Shown here: piece by piece, positions 16,992 to 25,640 of the stretch
Layout of the letters: every line of letters starts with the position of its first letter
Numbering within the stretch: the first letter of the stretch is position 1
Assembly (NCBI RefSeq): GCF_015223105.1
Contig: NZ_JADFTZ010000001.1
Span: 744,001 to 808,000 of the forward strand
From: Flavobacterium proteolyticum
GTDB lineage: Bacteria > Bacteroidota > Bacteroidia > Flavobacteriales > Flavobacteriaceae
Direction: 5' to 3'
DNA: 64,000 bases
Position numbers and translations under genes: made by a program
Notes under the pieces: model-generated
Seen by the model: the letters and a program-made list of their open reading frames with translations, nothing else
Told to the model about the DNA's origin: nothing
Databases searched by the model: none

Positions 16992-18039
16992 TTATTTTCT
17001 CCCAATTAAAAGCTGAAGCTATTGCATCATAGTTATTCTCTACAAACTGCAAGTTATTACTTTTTTTGATTTCATTTAAGATTTTTTTAACCTCTTCGGC
17101 AGATGTAAAATAAAAGGCATTTTCTTTTAATACGCCTTTGTTGAAATCGTTATTGTGAGCTGCAATTAGAGCCTTTGATGCCATGGCTTCTAACAAAGAA
17201 GGATTGGTTCCTCCAACAGTATGTCCATGAAAGTAAAGGTTGGAATAATATCGTAAATTATTTAAGTGGTCTAAATTATAAACCGCTCCTAAAAATCGGA
17301 TATGAGAAAAAGCTTCGAACTTATTTTTTAAATAAGTTCCATATTTAGTGTTGTGATTTCCAATTACTAAAATTGGTGTTTTATCTTCCGCCATGGCAAC
17401 TCCTTCAAGCACCATATCTAAATTATTTTCAGGCTCAAAACGGGCCATAATCATGTTGAAATTTTCTTTTTCGACTTGATATTCTTTTAAAATTTCTGGA
17501 TTAGGATCATTGAAATTATGTGCGCCATAGGCAATGTAAGTGCTTTCTTTTTGATACTTTTCTTTGATATATTTTTGAATTCCAATAGAGTCTGCAATTA
17601 AATAATCGCTCTTTTTTACCGCTAAACGTTCTGCTATTTGAAGTGCTTTTTGTACTTTTTTTGAATATTTAGTGCGTTTCCATTCTAAGCCATCCATATT
17701 GGTAATCACAATGGCGTTTTTGGGATGTAATGAAAACCAAACAGAGCTACTTGTATAGCCTAATTGAAGAATAATATCAAAATCTCTTTTTCTGGCGTCT
17801 CTAATGCAATTTAAGTCATAAATAAACTGACCAACAGTTCCTATTTTATTTTCAGGATCATAGCAATGCACAATATGTACACCTCTGAATTGCTTTTCTT
17901 GATAAGGATGACTATGGGAATTATAAACATATACCTCATGTCCTTGACTTGCGGCATAAGTGGCGAAAAATTCTGCAAACTGCTCAAAACCCCCATAATG
18001 ATTAGGGATTCCTCGCGTTCCTAAAACTCCAATTTTCAT
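16933..18039 (-). CDS. DUF1972/RgpA-like rhamnosyl-type glycosyltransferase (GT4 fold)
   Basis: 368 residues. The start MKIGVLGTRGIPNHYGGFEQFAEF is the DUF1972 signature. The C-terminal donor-binding half has ARFEPENNLDMVLEG near 205 and GGTNPSLLEAMASKA near 287, the E-x7-E-type motif of GT-B enzymes. Relatives transfer rhamnose, and dTDP-rhamnose is made by the rfb genes further right, so rhamnose is a reasonable but unproven donor. First gene of the leftward operon, with a promoter word 20 bp upstream. Confidence 0.9.
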   Translation of the reverse strand: MKIGVLGTRGIPNHYGGFEQFAEFFATYAASQGHEVYVYNSHSHPYQEKQFRGVHIVHCYDPENKIGTVGQFIYDLNCIRDARKRDFDIILQLGYTSSSVWFSLHPKNAIVITNMDGLEWKRTKYSKKVQKALQIAERLAVKKSDYLIADSIGIQKYIKEKYQKESTYIAYGAHNFNDPNPEILKEYQVEKENFNMIMARFEPENNLDMVLEGVAMAEDKTPILVIGNHNTKYGTYLKNKFEAFSHIRFLGAVYNLDHLNNLRYYSNLYFHGHTVGGTNPSLLEAMASKALIAAHNNDFNKGVLKENAFYFTSAEEVKKILNEIKKSNNLQFVENNYDAIASAFNWEKINEQYLQLFKQCLEGTFRRK

Positions 18040-18059
18040 TTAGATTTTTTTAACAAAAG

Positions 18060-18067
18060 CAAAAATA
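18060..18067 (-). promoter_or_regulatory. Bacteroidota -7 promoter element for the leftward polysaccharide operon
   Basis: TATTTTTG on the minus strand, 20 bases upstream of the DUF1972 glycosyltransferase start; back to back with the rightward element at 18154. Confidence 0.6.
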
Positions 18068-18153
18068 GGGGTTCTCATTTGTTTATTACTCATTTTAGAC
18101 CATTTTTTTGAGGTTTATGACAAATGTCATCTAATTTATCTAATTTTATTTTC

Positions 18154-18161
18154 TATTTTTG
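18154..18161 (+). promoter_or_regulatory. Bacteroidota -7 promoter element for the 2OG oxygenase
   Basis: TATTTTTG, 21 bases before the ATG at 18183. It overlaps the alternative TTG start at 18159, which is therefore rejected. Confidence 0.6.
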
Positions 18162-18182
18162 CTACAATACAAGAATATTATT

Positions 18183-18959
18183 ATGATAAATTTCGAGTTT
18201 TTAGAAAGCAATCAAGAGGCACTTAGAACAAAATATTTAACCGCTCAACCATTTCCGCATTTAATAATTGACGGATTTTGCGATGAAGAAAAATTAAATA
18301 GAGCTTATGCTTCAATTCCAGAATTAGAAAACAAGAGTAGAGATTATGCTTTTGCTAATAACAAATTCGAAAAATCAAATTACAAAGTTTTATCTCCTGA
18401 GTTAGAAGAACTTTATAATGACTTGTCTTCAGAGCGTTTTAATAAAATTTTATCATTTATTACAGCTAAAAAAGTGTTTGTTGATCCAAAGAATCATGGA
18501 GGTGGTTTACATCAAGGTAAAAAGAATAGTTTTTTAGATATGCATCTTGATTTTAACTATCATCCTATCAATAAAAATTGGTACCGAGAGTTAAACTTAT
18601 TGCTTTATTTAAACAAGAATTGGAAACCTGAATACAAAGGAGGTCTTAAAATTAGAGATTTAAGAACAGATGAAGAAGCAGAATTAAATGTGCCTTTTAA
18701 CAGATTAATCATTCAACAATGTGCTCCATATACACTTCATGGATATGATATGACCAATTTCCCTGAAGGAAATTATAGAACATCTATTGCTACATATGCA
18801 TATCAAATTCATAATAGACATTTAGAAACTCCTCGTACCACCGATTGGTTTCCAAAAGAAGATGCTTCTTTCTTTAAAAAACAATTAGCAAAAAACTACA
18901 ATTTTTTAGTACAAACTAAAAATAAATTGTTTGGTAGTGGAACTGCTAAAAATCAGTAA
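18183..18959 (+). CDS. 2-oxoglutarate/Fe(II)-dependent oxygenase
   Basis: 258 residues, prolyl-4-hydroxylase-like superfamily. The facial triad appears as H and D in DMHLDFNYHP near 119-128 and a distal H in YTLHGYD near 182, with an arginine (NYRTSIATYAY) placed to bind 2-oxoglutarate. It could hydroxylate a sugar, a lipid or a protein; location at the head of a polysaccharide unit, 5 bp before a glycosyltransferase, favours a cell-surface substrate, but this is inference. No signal peptide, so it is cytoplasmic. Confidence 0.8.
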   Translation: MINFEFLESNQEALRTKYLTAQPFPHLIIDGFCDEEKLNRAYASIPELENKSRDYAFANNKFEKSNYKVLSPELEELYNDLSSERFNKILSFITAKKVFVDPKNHGGGLHQGKKNSFLDMHLDFNYHPINKNWYRELNLLLYLNKNWKPEYKGGLKIRDLRTDEEAELNVPFNRLIIQQCAPYTLHGYDMTNFPEGNYRTSIATYAYQIHNRHLETPRTTDWFPKEDASFFKKQLAKNYNFLVQTKNKLFGSGTAKNQ

Positions 18960-18964
18960 TTAAA

Positions 18965-20125
18965 ATGAAAAATGTTTTAATTGTCAATCAGTCGGCCGAA
19001 TTATACGGTGCTGATAAAGCAATTTTGGAACTTATAAATAATTTCCCAGAAAATTATGCTCCTATTGTAGTATTACATGAGGAAGGTCCATTAAAACAAT
19101 TACTTGAAAAAAAAGGGATACAAGTAATCTATTCATCAGTAATAAAAGTAAAAAGAGGAATTTTAAAACCCTCTTTTTTTATCAAATTACCTTTTGAAAT
19201 TATAAAATCTTTTTTTTCAATAAAAAGACAGCTGAAAGGAAAAAAAATACATCTAATTCATTCCAATGCAACATCAGTTTTTATTGGTGCTTTTTATTCC
19301 TTTTTTTTTAGAATTCCACATCTTTGGCATGTACACGAAATAATTGAGAAACCTAAAAGAATTGCCTTAATTTATCCAAAAATTATTCATTTTTTTTCAG
19401 ATAAAGTAATTTTTAACTCTATTGCCACTTCAAATCATTTTACTTCAATTTATCCGAAAATTAAGAGTAAATCGAACATTATTTATAATGGTCAGGAGAG
19501 AAATATTAACAAAATTGATGAAGTGGAAATTGCCAAAATTAAAAGTTCAATTTCCTCGGAAATTAAAAATAAAGTATTAATTGGATTAATCGGTAGAATC
19601 AGCCAAATTAAAGGTCAAGATTTAATGTTAGATGCATTTGTAATTTTACAAAAAAAACACTCTGATATCCACCTAGTATTTATCGGTTCTGCTGTAAAAG
19701 GAAAAGAAGAATATCTAGATAGAATATTGAAGAAAATTGAAGAAAATTCTTTGCAAAGTAAAGTTTCATTTGTTGATTTTCAGGAAAATATTTGGCCTTA
19801 TTACGATATCATAGATATAACTGTTGTGCCTTCCACCGAAAAAGAATCATTTGGACTAGTCGCAACTGAAGCAATGCTTTCAAAAAAACCAGTAATTGCA
19901 GCTAATCATGGTGGTTTAGTAGAGATTGTAAAAGACCATGAAACAGGGTTATTATTTGAAGCAAATAATGCTAAAGATTTAGTAGAAAAAATTTCTCTCC
20001 TGTTAGAAAACCCAGAATTAATTAAAATTTATGGAGAAAATGGGTTTAAAAGGGTAAACGAGAACTTCTCTACAAAAAAATACGTAAAAAGTTTTTCGGA
20101 TGAATATGAAAAATTAACTCGATAA
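18965..20125 (+). CDS. Glycosyltransferase family 4
   Basis: 386 residues, GT-B fold. N-terminal SAELYGADKAILELI near 11-25 and LIHSNATSVFIG near 98; C-terminal donor domain with IGRISQIKGQDLMLDAF near 208-224 and VPSTEKESFGLVATEAMLSKKPVIA near 297-321, carrying the E-x7-E motif. Donor and acceptor are unknown. It follows the 2OG oxygenase by 5 bp and overlaps the convergent O-antigen ligase-like gene by 12 bp at its 3' end. Confidence 0.92.
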   Translation: MKNVLIVNQSAELYGADKAILELINNFPENYAPIVVLHEEGPLKQLLEKKGIQVIYSSVIKVKRGILKPSFFIKLPFEIIKSFFSIKRQLKGKKIHLIHSNATSVFIGAFYSFFFRIPHLWHVHEIIEKPKRIALIYPKIIHFFSDKVIFNSIATSNHFTSIYPKIKSKSNIIYNGQERNINKIDEVEIAKIKSSISSEIKNKVLIGLIGRISQIKGQDLMLDAFVILQKKHSDIHLVFIGSAVKGKEEYLDRILKKIEENSLQSKVSFVDFQENIWPYYDIIDITVVPSTEKESFGLVATEAMLSKKPVIAANHGGLVEIVKDHETGLLFEANNAKDLVEKISLLLENPELIKIYGENGFKRVNENFSTKKYVKSFSDEYEKLTR

Positions 20126-21382
20126 CTGATTTAACTTTATAATATCTTTTTCTACTTTTTCAACAGCTAATAAACCTCCTAGAATAAAAACTACTGCATC
20201 TATGGGAATATAAATTCCAGTAATAATTAACGAACTGAAAAAATAAAAAACACTAATACTAACAATAATTCTATCAACAAAATAAGCTTCTTCAGAAGTT
20301 TTTTTAGTATAAATTTTCAAGTATAAATTAATTAAAAAAACAAAATATAGTATCAAGCCTATAAAACCTGTTTTATACAAAACAAAAACATAGCCATTAT
20401 GTATTCTTGAAATGAATTTCATGTCTTTCTCTCCAACAGGTGCTTTGAATTTTAAATTCACCAAAGAGCCATATCCCGCTCCTAACAAATAACTTTTAGG
20501 GTTTTCATTCATTAAGGCTATTGCTCTTTTTGCTTCATACCCGCGCCAGTGATCCCATAACTCTTTATGATTTTCCCTATCTATTTTGGTTTCGAAAATT
20601 TCTTCTGGAGCTATCTTTATTTTATATAAAAACGCTTCCACTCCTTTGGCATTTCGGTCAATTTTAACTGAAAATAAATAAGCATATAATAACCCAATCA
20701 GTAAAAATGCAAATCCTATGAATTTTAAGGTTCCTGTTGTAATTTTAGCATACCCGAGCATTGAAAAACCTACTAAAAAGAAGGCTACCAACATCGTTCT
20801 AGAAAAATAAAGATAAATCGATAAAAGAAAAACTACAACCAATACATAATACCATCTTCTATCTTCTACAATTGGTTTTCCTAAAAAGCGTTTGGAAAAC
20901 AAAAGAATATATAAAGCAAAAATTTCAATAAAATTATCTAAACCAAAATCACCTCTTAATTCATGAATCGAATTGGATCTGAAATCTCCTAGTATAAATA
21001 TTCCAAATAAATGTAAAAATGCCGTAAAAGCAGCAATAAACACAATTGCTTTTAAGAATAGAAACATATCATTTTGCTTCTTTATTAAGACATAGCTTAA
21101 AACCAAAACAATGATAGGTTTTAAAAAATAAGTAATATCTTTAATGGTGGCAGACAGCGGATAAAAATCTAGTAAATATCCTAGAAACCCAACAAGAAAA
21201 ATGGATAATAAAGGAAGAATTGTTTTAAAAAAACGCAGAGAAATACTGGACTTACTGATAAAAACAACAATAGCTAAACTAACAAACTGAATAGCAAAAT
21301 TTAACTTGTAAGAAGGCAAATAAAGTTCGCACAATAAAACAAGTGTAAATAACGTTATTGGGATGTGTTTTTTTGCAATCAA
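20114..21382 (-). CDS. Second O-antigen ligase/polymerase family membrane protein
   Basis: 422 residues, about 11-12 membrane helices and a periplasmic loop at about 235-310 (GYEAKRAIALMNENPKSYLLGAGYGS) typical of Wzy/WaaL proteins. Only distantly like the family member at 15657. One of the two could be the polymerase and the other the ligase. No ATG exists near the N-terminus; TTG at 21382 is taken as start, and a promoter word 18 bp above it fits. It is a monocistronic leftward unit between two rightward ones. Confidence 0.8.
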   Translation of the reverse strand: MIAKKHIPITLFTLVLLCELYLPSYKLNFAIQFVSLAIVVFISKSSISLRFFKTILPLLSIFLVGFLGYLLDFYPLSATIKDITYFLKPIIVLVLSYVLIKKQNDMFLFLKAIVFIAAFTAFLHLFGIFILGDFRSNSIHELRGDFGLDNFIEIFALYILLFSKRFLGKPIVEDRRWYYVLVVVFLLSIYLYFSRTMLVAFFLVGFSMLGYAKITTGTLKFIGFAFLLIGLLYAYLFSVKIDRNAKGVEAFLYKIKIAPEEIFETKIDRENHKELWDHWRGYEAKRAIALMNENPKSYLLGAGYGSLVNLKFKAPVGEKDMKFISRIHNGYVFVLYKTGFIGLILYFVFLINLYLKIYTKKTSEEAYFVDRIIVSISVFYFFSSLIITGIYIPIDAVVFILGGLLAVEKVEKDIIKLNQLSS

Positions 21383-21400
21383 ATTCTAGTATTTAGCCCC

Positions 21401-21408
21401 CAAATATA
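21401..21408 (-). promoter_or_regulatory. Bacteroidota -7 promoter element for the second O-antigen ligase-like gene
   Basis: TATATTTG on the minus strand, matching TAnnTTTG, 18 bases above the TTG start. Confidence 0.5.
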
Positions 21409-21461
21409 AAGCTATTTCACAAAATATATTGCTAAAAATTATACAATTACTTTTTAAGATA

Positions 21462-21469
21462 TATATTTG
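21462..21469 (+). promoter_or_regulatory. Bacteroidota -7 promoter element for the gmd-fcl-colD operon
   Basis: TATATTTG, matching TAnnTTTG, 24 bases upstream of the gmd ATG. Confidence 0.55.
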
Positions 21470-21493
21470 TAGCTATTAAATTTTTTACCCGAG

Positions 21494-22579
21494 ATGAAAA
21501 AAGCGTTAATTACCGGAATTAATGGGCAGGATGGTTCGTATTTGGCCGAGTTGTTATTAGAAAAAGGATACGAAGTTCACGGAATCATAAGAAGAAGTTC
21601 TACTTTTAATACCGAAAGAATTGAGCATTTATATATTGAATCTCTAATCAGAGACTTACATAAAGATAAAAAAATCAACCTTCATTATGGGGATATGACC
21701 GATTCTACGAGTCTAATCCGCCTAGTGCAACAAATAAAACCAGACGAAATTTACAATTTAGCAGCGCAATCGCACGTAAAAGTGTCTTTTGATATGCCAG
21801 AATATACGGCAGAAACCGATGCTGTTGGAACGTTACGTTTGTTAGAAGCAATCAGAATTTGTGGGTTGACCGAAACAACAAAAATTTACCAAGCTTCTAC
21901 TTCTGAATTATACGGAAAAGTGCAAGAAGTACCTCAAAAAGAGACTACTCCTTTTTACCCACGTTCTCCCTATGGTGTAGCTAAAATTTATGCATTTTGG
22001 ATTACCAAAAATTACCGCGAATCTTACGGCATGTTTGCTGTAAACGGGATTTTATTCAACCACGAATCAGAACGTAGAGGAGAAACTTTTGTTACTAGAA
22101 AAATTACACTTTCCGCTTCAAGAATTAAACACGGATTACAAGAGAAATTATATTTAGGAAACCTTAACGCTATGCGTGATTGGGGTTATGCTAAAGATTA
22201 CGTAGAATGTATGTGGTTAATGCTACAACAAGAACAACCAGAAGATTATGTAATTGCTACAGGAATTCAATATTCAGTTCGTTACTTCTGTGAACTAGCG
22301 TTTAGAGAAGCGGGAATTGAACTAGAATGGCAAGGAGAAAATGAAAACGAAAAAGGAATTTGCAAAGCTACCGGAAAAGTAATTATTGAAGTTGATCCTA
22401 ACTATTACAGACCTGCTGAAGTAGAAAGTTTATTAGGAGATCCTACAAAAGCTAAAACTCAATTGGGTTGGAATCCAAGTCGTACTTCTATCGAAGAACT
22501 AGTTAAAATCATGATGCAACACGATTTAAACTATGTTGTTCGTTTTAAAGACAGAGATTCATTAAAAAGATACGAATAA
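21494..22579 (+). CDS. gmd: GDP-mannose 4,6-dehydratase
   Basis: 361 residues. Makes GDP-4-keto-6-deoxy-D-mannose from GDP-mannose, the common precursor of GDP-fucose, GDP-colitose and others. NADP-binding [14 protein letters not shown] at 8-21, STSELYG with catalytic threonine and glutamate near 134, and YGVAK near 157 for the catalytic tyrosine and lysine; [14 protein letters not shown] is the Gmd-specific tetramer/NADP segment. First gene of a six-gene rightward operon; fcl follows after 7 bp. Confidence 0.97.
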   Translation: MKKALITGINGQDGSYLAELLLEKGYEVHGIIRRSSTFNTERIEHLYIESLIRDLHKDKKINLHYGDMTDSTSLIRLVQQIKPDEIYNLAAQSHVKVSFDMPEYTAETDAVGTLRLLEAIRICGLTETTKIYQASTSELYGKVQEVPQKETTPFYPRSPYGVAKIYAFWITKNYRESYGMFAVNGILFNHESERRGETFVTRKITLSASRIKHGLQEKLYLGNLNAMRDWGYAKDYVECMWLMLQQEQPEDYVIATGIQYSVRYFCELAFREAGIELEWQGENENEKGICKATGKVIIEVDPNYYRPAEVESLLGDPTKAKTQLGWNPSRTSIEELVKIMMQHDLNYVVRFKDRDSLKRYE

Positions 22580-22586
22580 TTTCTCT

Positions 22587-23513
22587 ATGAAGATATTAGT
22601 TACAGGCGGTAATGGCATGGTTGGCAAAAATATTTTGGAACATCCAAAAGCAAATCAACACACCTTATTATCACCATCAAGTGCTGAACTGAATTTAAGA
22701 GATTATAACGCAGTTGATGCTTATCTAAAAAAACACCAACCTGATTTCATAATCCATTCTGCAGGTTTAGTGGGTGGAATTCAAGCCAATATGGCAAGAC
22801 CTGTGGATTTTTTAGTTTTCAATTTAGACATGGGAAGAAATATCATCATGGCGGCTAAAGAAAACGGAATCAAAGGGTTTATGAATATGGCTAGTTCTTG
22901 TATGTATCCGCGTGAAGCACAAAATCCATTACAAGAAGAATTAATTTTAAAAGGCGAACTAGAACCTACAAATGAAGGGTATGCTATTGCAAAAGTTGTC
23001 GCTACTCGTTTGTGCGAATATATTGTAAAAGAAAATCCAACCTTGCAATACAAAACCGTTATTCCGTGTAATTTATATGGAAAATACGATAAGTTTTCAC
23101 CTGAACATTCACACATGGTTCCGGCAGTAATAAAGAAAATTTATGAAGCCAAACAAAACAACGCTACTGAAATTGATATTTGGGGCGATGGTTTAGCCCG
23201 AAGAGAATTCATGTACACAGGAGATTTGGCCGACTTTGTATTTTATGCTTTAGAAAAATTTGACCAAATGCCACAAAACATAAACGTGGGATTAGGATTT
23301 GATTATACGATTAACGAATACTATCAAACCATTGCCAACGTAATTGGATTTGAAGGAAAATTTGTTCACGATTTGTCTAAACCAATCGGAATGAAACAAA
23401 AATTAATTGATGATACCAAACTGAAGCAATTTGGTTGGCAACATCAAACATCCTTAGAAGAAGGAATTAAAAAAACAGTTGAATACTTTAAAACATCGGT
23501 TTTACATGATTAA
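22587..23513 (+). CDS. fcl: GDP-L-fucose synthase family epimerase/reductase (Fcl or ColC)
   Basis: 308 residues, SDR fold. Epimerises C3/C5 and reduces C4 in GDP-fucose synthesis; the homologue ColC epimerises C5 and reduces C4 to give GDP-colitose. NADP-binding GGNGMVGKNILE at 7-18, SSCMYP with the catalytic serine and cysteine near 107, YAIAK with tyrosine and lysine near 132, and HSHMVPA with the family histidine near 173. Because colD follows with an 8-bp overlap, ColC is the likelier role, but the two cannot be separated by sight. Confidence 0.88.
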   Translation: MKILVTGGNGMVGKNILEHPKANQHTLLSPSSAELNLRDYNAVDAYLKKHQPDFIIHSAGLVGGIQANMARPVDFLVFNLDMGRNIIMAAKENGIKGFMNMASSCMYPREAQNPLQEELILKGELEPTNEGYAIAKVVATRLCEYIVKENPTLQYKTVIPCNLYGKYDKFSPEHSHMVPAVIKKIYEAKQNNATEIDIWGDGLARREFMYTGDLADFVFYALEKFDQMPQNINVGLGFDYTINEYYQTIANVIGFEGKFVHDLSKPIGMKQKLIDDTKLKQFGWQHQTSLEEGIKKTVEYFKTSVLHD

Positions 23514-24672
23514 ATATCCATTAGCATCCTCAACTTGGGATGAAAAAGAAATAGAAGCCATCAATGGTGTTATCGCAAAAGATATGTACACTATGGGCGA
23601 AGGCGTAAAACAATTTGAAGACGATTTTGCAAAATTTGTCAATTCAAAATACGCGGTTATGGTAAATTCGGGCTCATCTGCTAATTTAATTGCAGTTGCC
23701 GCAATGTTTTATACTAAAAATCCAAAATTAAAAAGAGGCGACGAAGTTATTGTACCAGCCGTTTCTTGGTCAACCACTTATTATCCACTATACCAATATG
23801 GATTAAAATTGAAGTTTGTAGATGTAGATTTACACACGTTAAATTTCGACTTAGACCAATTGAAATTAGCCGTTTCGGATAACACTAGAATGATTTTAGC
23901 AGTAAATCTTTTGGGTAACCCAAATAATTTTGATGCTATAAAAGAAATCATCGGTTCTAGAGATATCATCTTAATGGAAGATAACTGTGAATCAATGGGA
24001 GCGGAATTCAAAGGAAAACAAACGGGAACTTTTGGTTTAGTGGGAACTTTTTCTACTTTCTTTTCACATCACATGGCAACCATGGAAGGTGGTTTAATCG
24101 TAACCGATGACGAAGAAATGTATCATGTAATGGTTTGCTTAAGAGCACATGGTTGGACACGTCATTTACCAAAAGAAAATAAAATTTCTAACAAAAGTGA
24201 TAATTGGTTTGAAGAATCATTCCGTTTTTTATTACCAGGTTACAATGTGCGACCAGTTGAAATGAGCGGTGTTATTGGGGTTGAACAATTAAAAAAATTA
24301 CCTTCGTTCTTAGACCAAAGAAGAAAAAATGCAGCGTTGTTTATTTCTCTATTTAAAGATAGCAACGACTTCTACATTCAAAAAGACATCGATAACAGTA
24401 GTTGGTTTGGATTTAGTTTTATCATTAAACCCGAGTCTAATTTAAACCGATTGGATATCGTAAAAAAATTAGAAGAAAACCACATCGATTGTCGCCCTAT
24501 TGTTACTGGAGATTTTACTAAAAATGAAGTTTTGAAGTACTTCGATTGTGAGATTTTTGGCGAAATGAAAAACGCACAATACTTAGACAAAAAAGGTTTC
24601 TTTGTTGGAAATCACCAAATCGATTTAACAGAAGAAATTAAGCACTTGCATCGAGTTTTAACTTCGCTGTAA
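23506..24672 (+). CDS. colD: GDP-4-keto-6-deoxy-D-mannose 3-dehydratase (ColD)
   Basis: 388 residues from the ATG at 23506. PLP enzyme of the DegT/DnrJ/EryC1 aminotransferase fold. The decisive feature is SHHMATMEGG: the lysine that normally binds PLP is replaced by histidine, at residue 188, the same number as the known ColD active-site histidine. ColD uses PLP and glutamate to remove the C3 hydroxyl, not to aminate. MVCLRAHGWTRHLPKEN, PGYNVRPVEMSG and CRPIVTGDF also fit ColD. With gmd and fcl/colC this predicts GDP-L-colitose, a 3,6-dideoxy sugar of O-antigens. Confidence 0.92.
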   Translation: MIKYPLASSTWDEKEIEAINGVIAKDMYTMGEGVKQFEDDFAKFVNSKYAVMVNSGSSANLIAVAAMFYTKNPKLKRGDEVIVPAVSWSTTYYPLYQYGLKLKFVDVDLHTLNFDLDQLKLAVSDNTRMILAVNLLGNPNNFDAIKEIIGSRDIILMEDNCESMGAEFKGKQTGTFGLVGTFSTFFSHHMATMEGGLIVTDDEEMYHVMVCLRAHGWTRHLPKENKISNKSDNWFEESFRFLLPGYNVRPVEMSGVIGVEQLKKLPSFLDQRRKNAALFISLFKDSNDFYIQKDIDNSSWFGFSFIIKPESNLNRLDIVKKLEENHIDCRPIVTGDFTKNEVLKYFDCEIFGEMKNAQYLDKKGFFVGNHQIDLTEEIKHLHRVLTSL

Positions 24673-24687
24673 TTAAAATTTTTACTC

Positions 24688-25632
24688 ATGAAACAATTTA
24701 CTTTGGTTAAAACCAATTTCAATCACCATGTTTCAATGGACTTGTATTATGAGTTTGAAGCTAGAATTATAAATAAACCCAATTGGGAAATAATAAATGG
24801 AGTGGGAAGCATTCAAGCGCGAATGCTTCGCCAACTTCTTAAGTTTATTCCGCCGATTCAACTACCCTTTAAAAAGCATAAAAACTATGTGGTAATAGGG
24901 TATCAAAAAGAAAAGTTTTTCCCTTACTTTCATTTCAATGTCGATTTAAAAGTGCTTTGGATGTATGATGCTTGGGAACCTTTGTTTGATGAGATTGAAA
25001 AAACAATACGTGCTTATAAAATTAATTTAGTTTTCACAGCAAGTAAGCAATCGGCAGAATATTTCAACACTTTAAATATTCCGAATTTTCAATCGCATTG
25101 GATTCCAGAAGGAATTGATGTTACCCAATATCAATTTATACCTTATCAAGAAAGAACCACCGACGTTTTACAATTAGGCAGAAAATGGAATGAGTATCAC
25201 AAAAAAATTAAATCCATTGAATCCGATTTAGTTTACCAATACGAAAAAAAAGCGGGTCAAATTATTTTTCCTTCACGCGAAGACTTTTTATTTGGTTTAG
25301 CCAATTCTAAGATATCTATTTGTGTCCCTTCAGACATTACACATCCTGAAAGAACTGGTAAAATTTCTACCATAACAAATCGTTATCTGCAATCGATGGC
25401 GTCTAGATGTTTAATTTTAGGCAAACTACCACACGATATGCTTCATCTGTTTGATTACAATCCTATTATAGAAATTGATGAAAAAAATCCCGTAGCACAA
25501 ATTGAAGCTATTTTAGCTAACTTTGACACTTATATTCCGCTTATAGAAAAAAATTATGAAGTCGTGAAAAACTTCCACAATTGGGACAATAGAGTGACTC
25601 AAATTGAAAATTTTATTCTTAATTCCAAATAA
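24688..25632 (+). CDS. Glycosyltransferase-like protein (GT-B, group 1-like)
   Basis: 314 residues. No strong motif in the first half; MYDAWEPLFDEIE near 91 and an HWIPEGIDVTQYQF segment near 139 match the linker of GT-B glycosyltransferases. The C-terminal part has HPERTGKISTITNRYLQSMASR near 228-249, a plausible donor-binding region, and NWDNRVTQIENFI at the end. Likely one of the repeat-unit transferases, possibly the colitosyltransferase by adjacency to colD, which is only a guess. It follows colD by 15 bp. Confidence 0.7.
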   Translation: MKQFTLVKTNFNHHVSMDLYYEFEARIINKPNWEIINGVGSIQARMLRQLLKFIPPIQLPFKKHKNYVVIGYQKEKFFPYFHFNVDLKVLWMYDAWEPLFDEIEKTIRAYKINLVFTASKQSAEYFNTLNIPNFQSHWIPEGIDVTQYQFIPYQERTTDVLQLGRKWNEYHKKIKSIESDLVYQYEKKAGQIIFPSREDFLFGLANSKISICVPSDITHPERTGKISTITNRYLQSMASRCLILGKLPHDMLHLFDYNPIIEIDEKNPVAQIEAILANFDTYIPLIEKNYEVVKNFHNWDNRVTQIENFILNSK

Positions 25633-25640
25633 AGAAACGC

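Noticed and set aside
23506..24672. Sugar aminotransferase (DegT/DnrJ/EryC1) name for this gene
   Set aside because: The PLP lysine is replaced by histidine, so it should be a 3-dehydratase of the ColD type.
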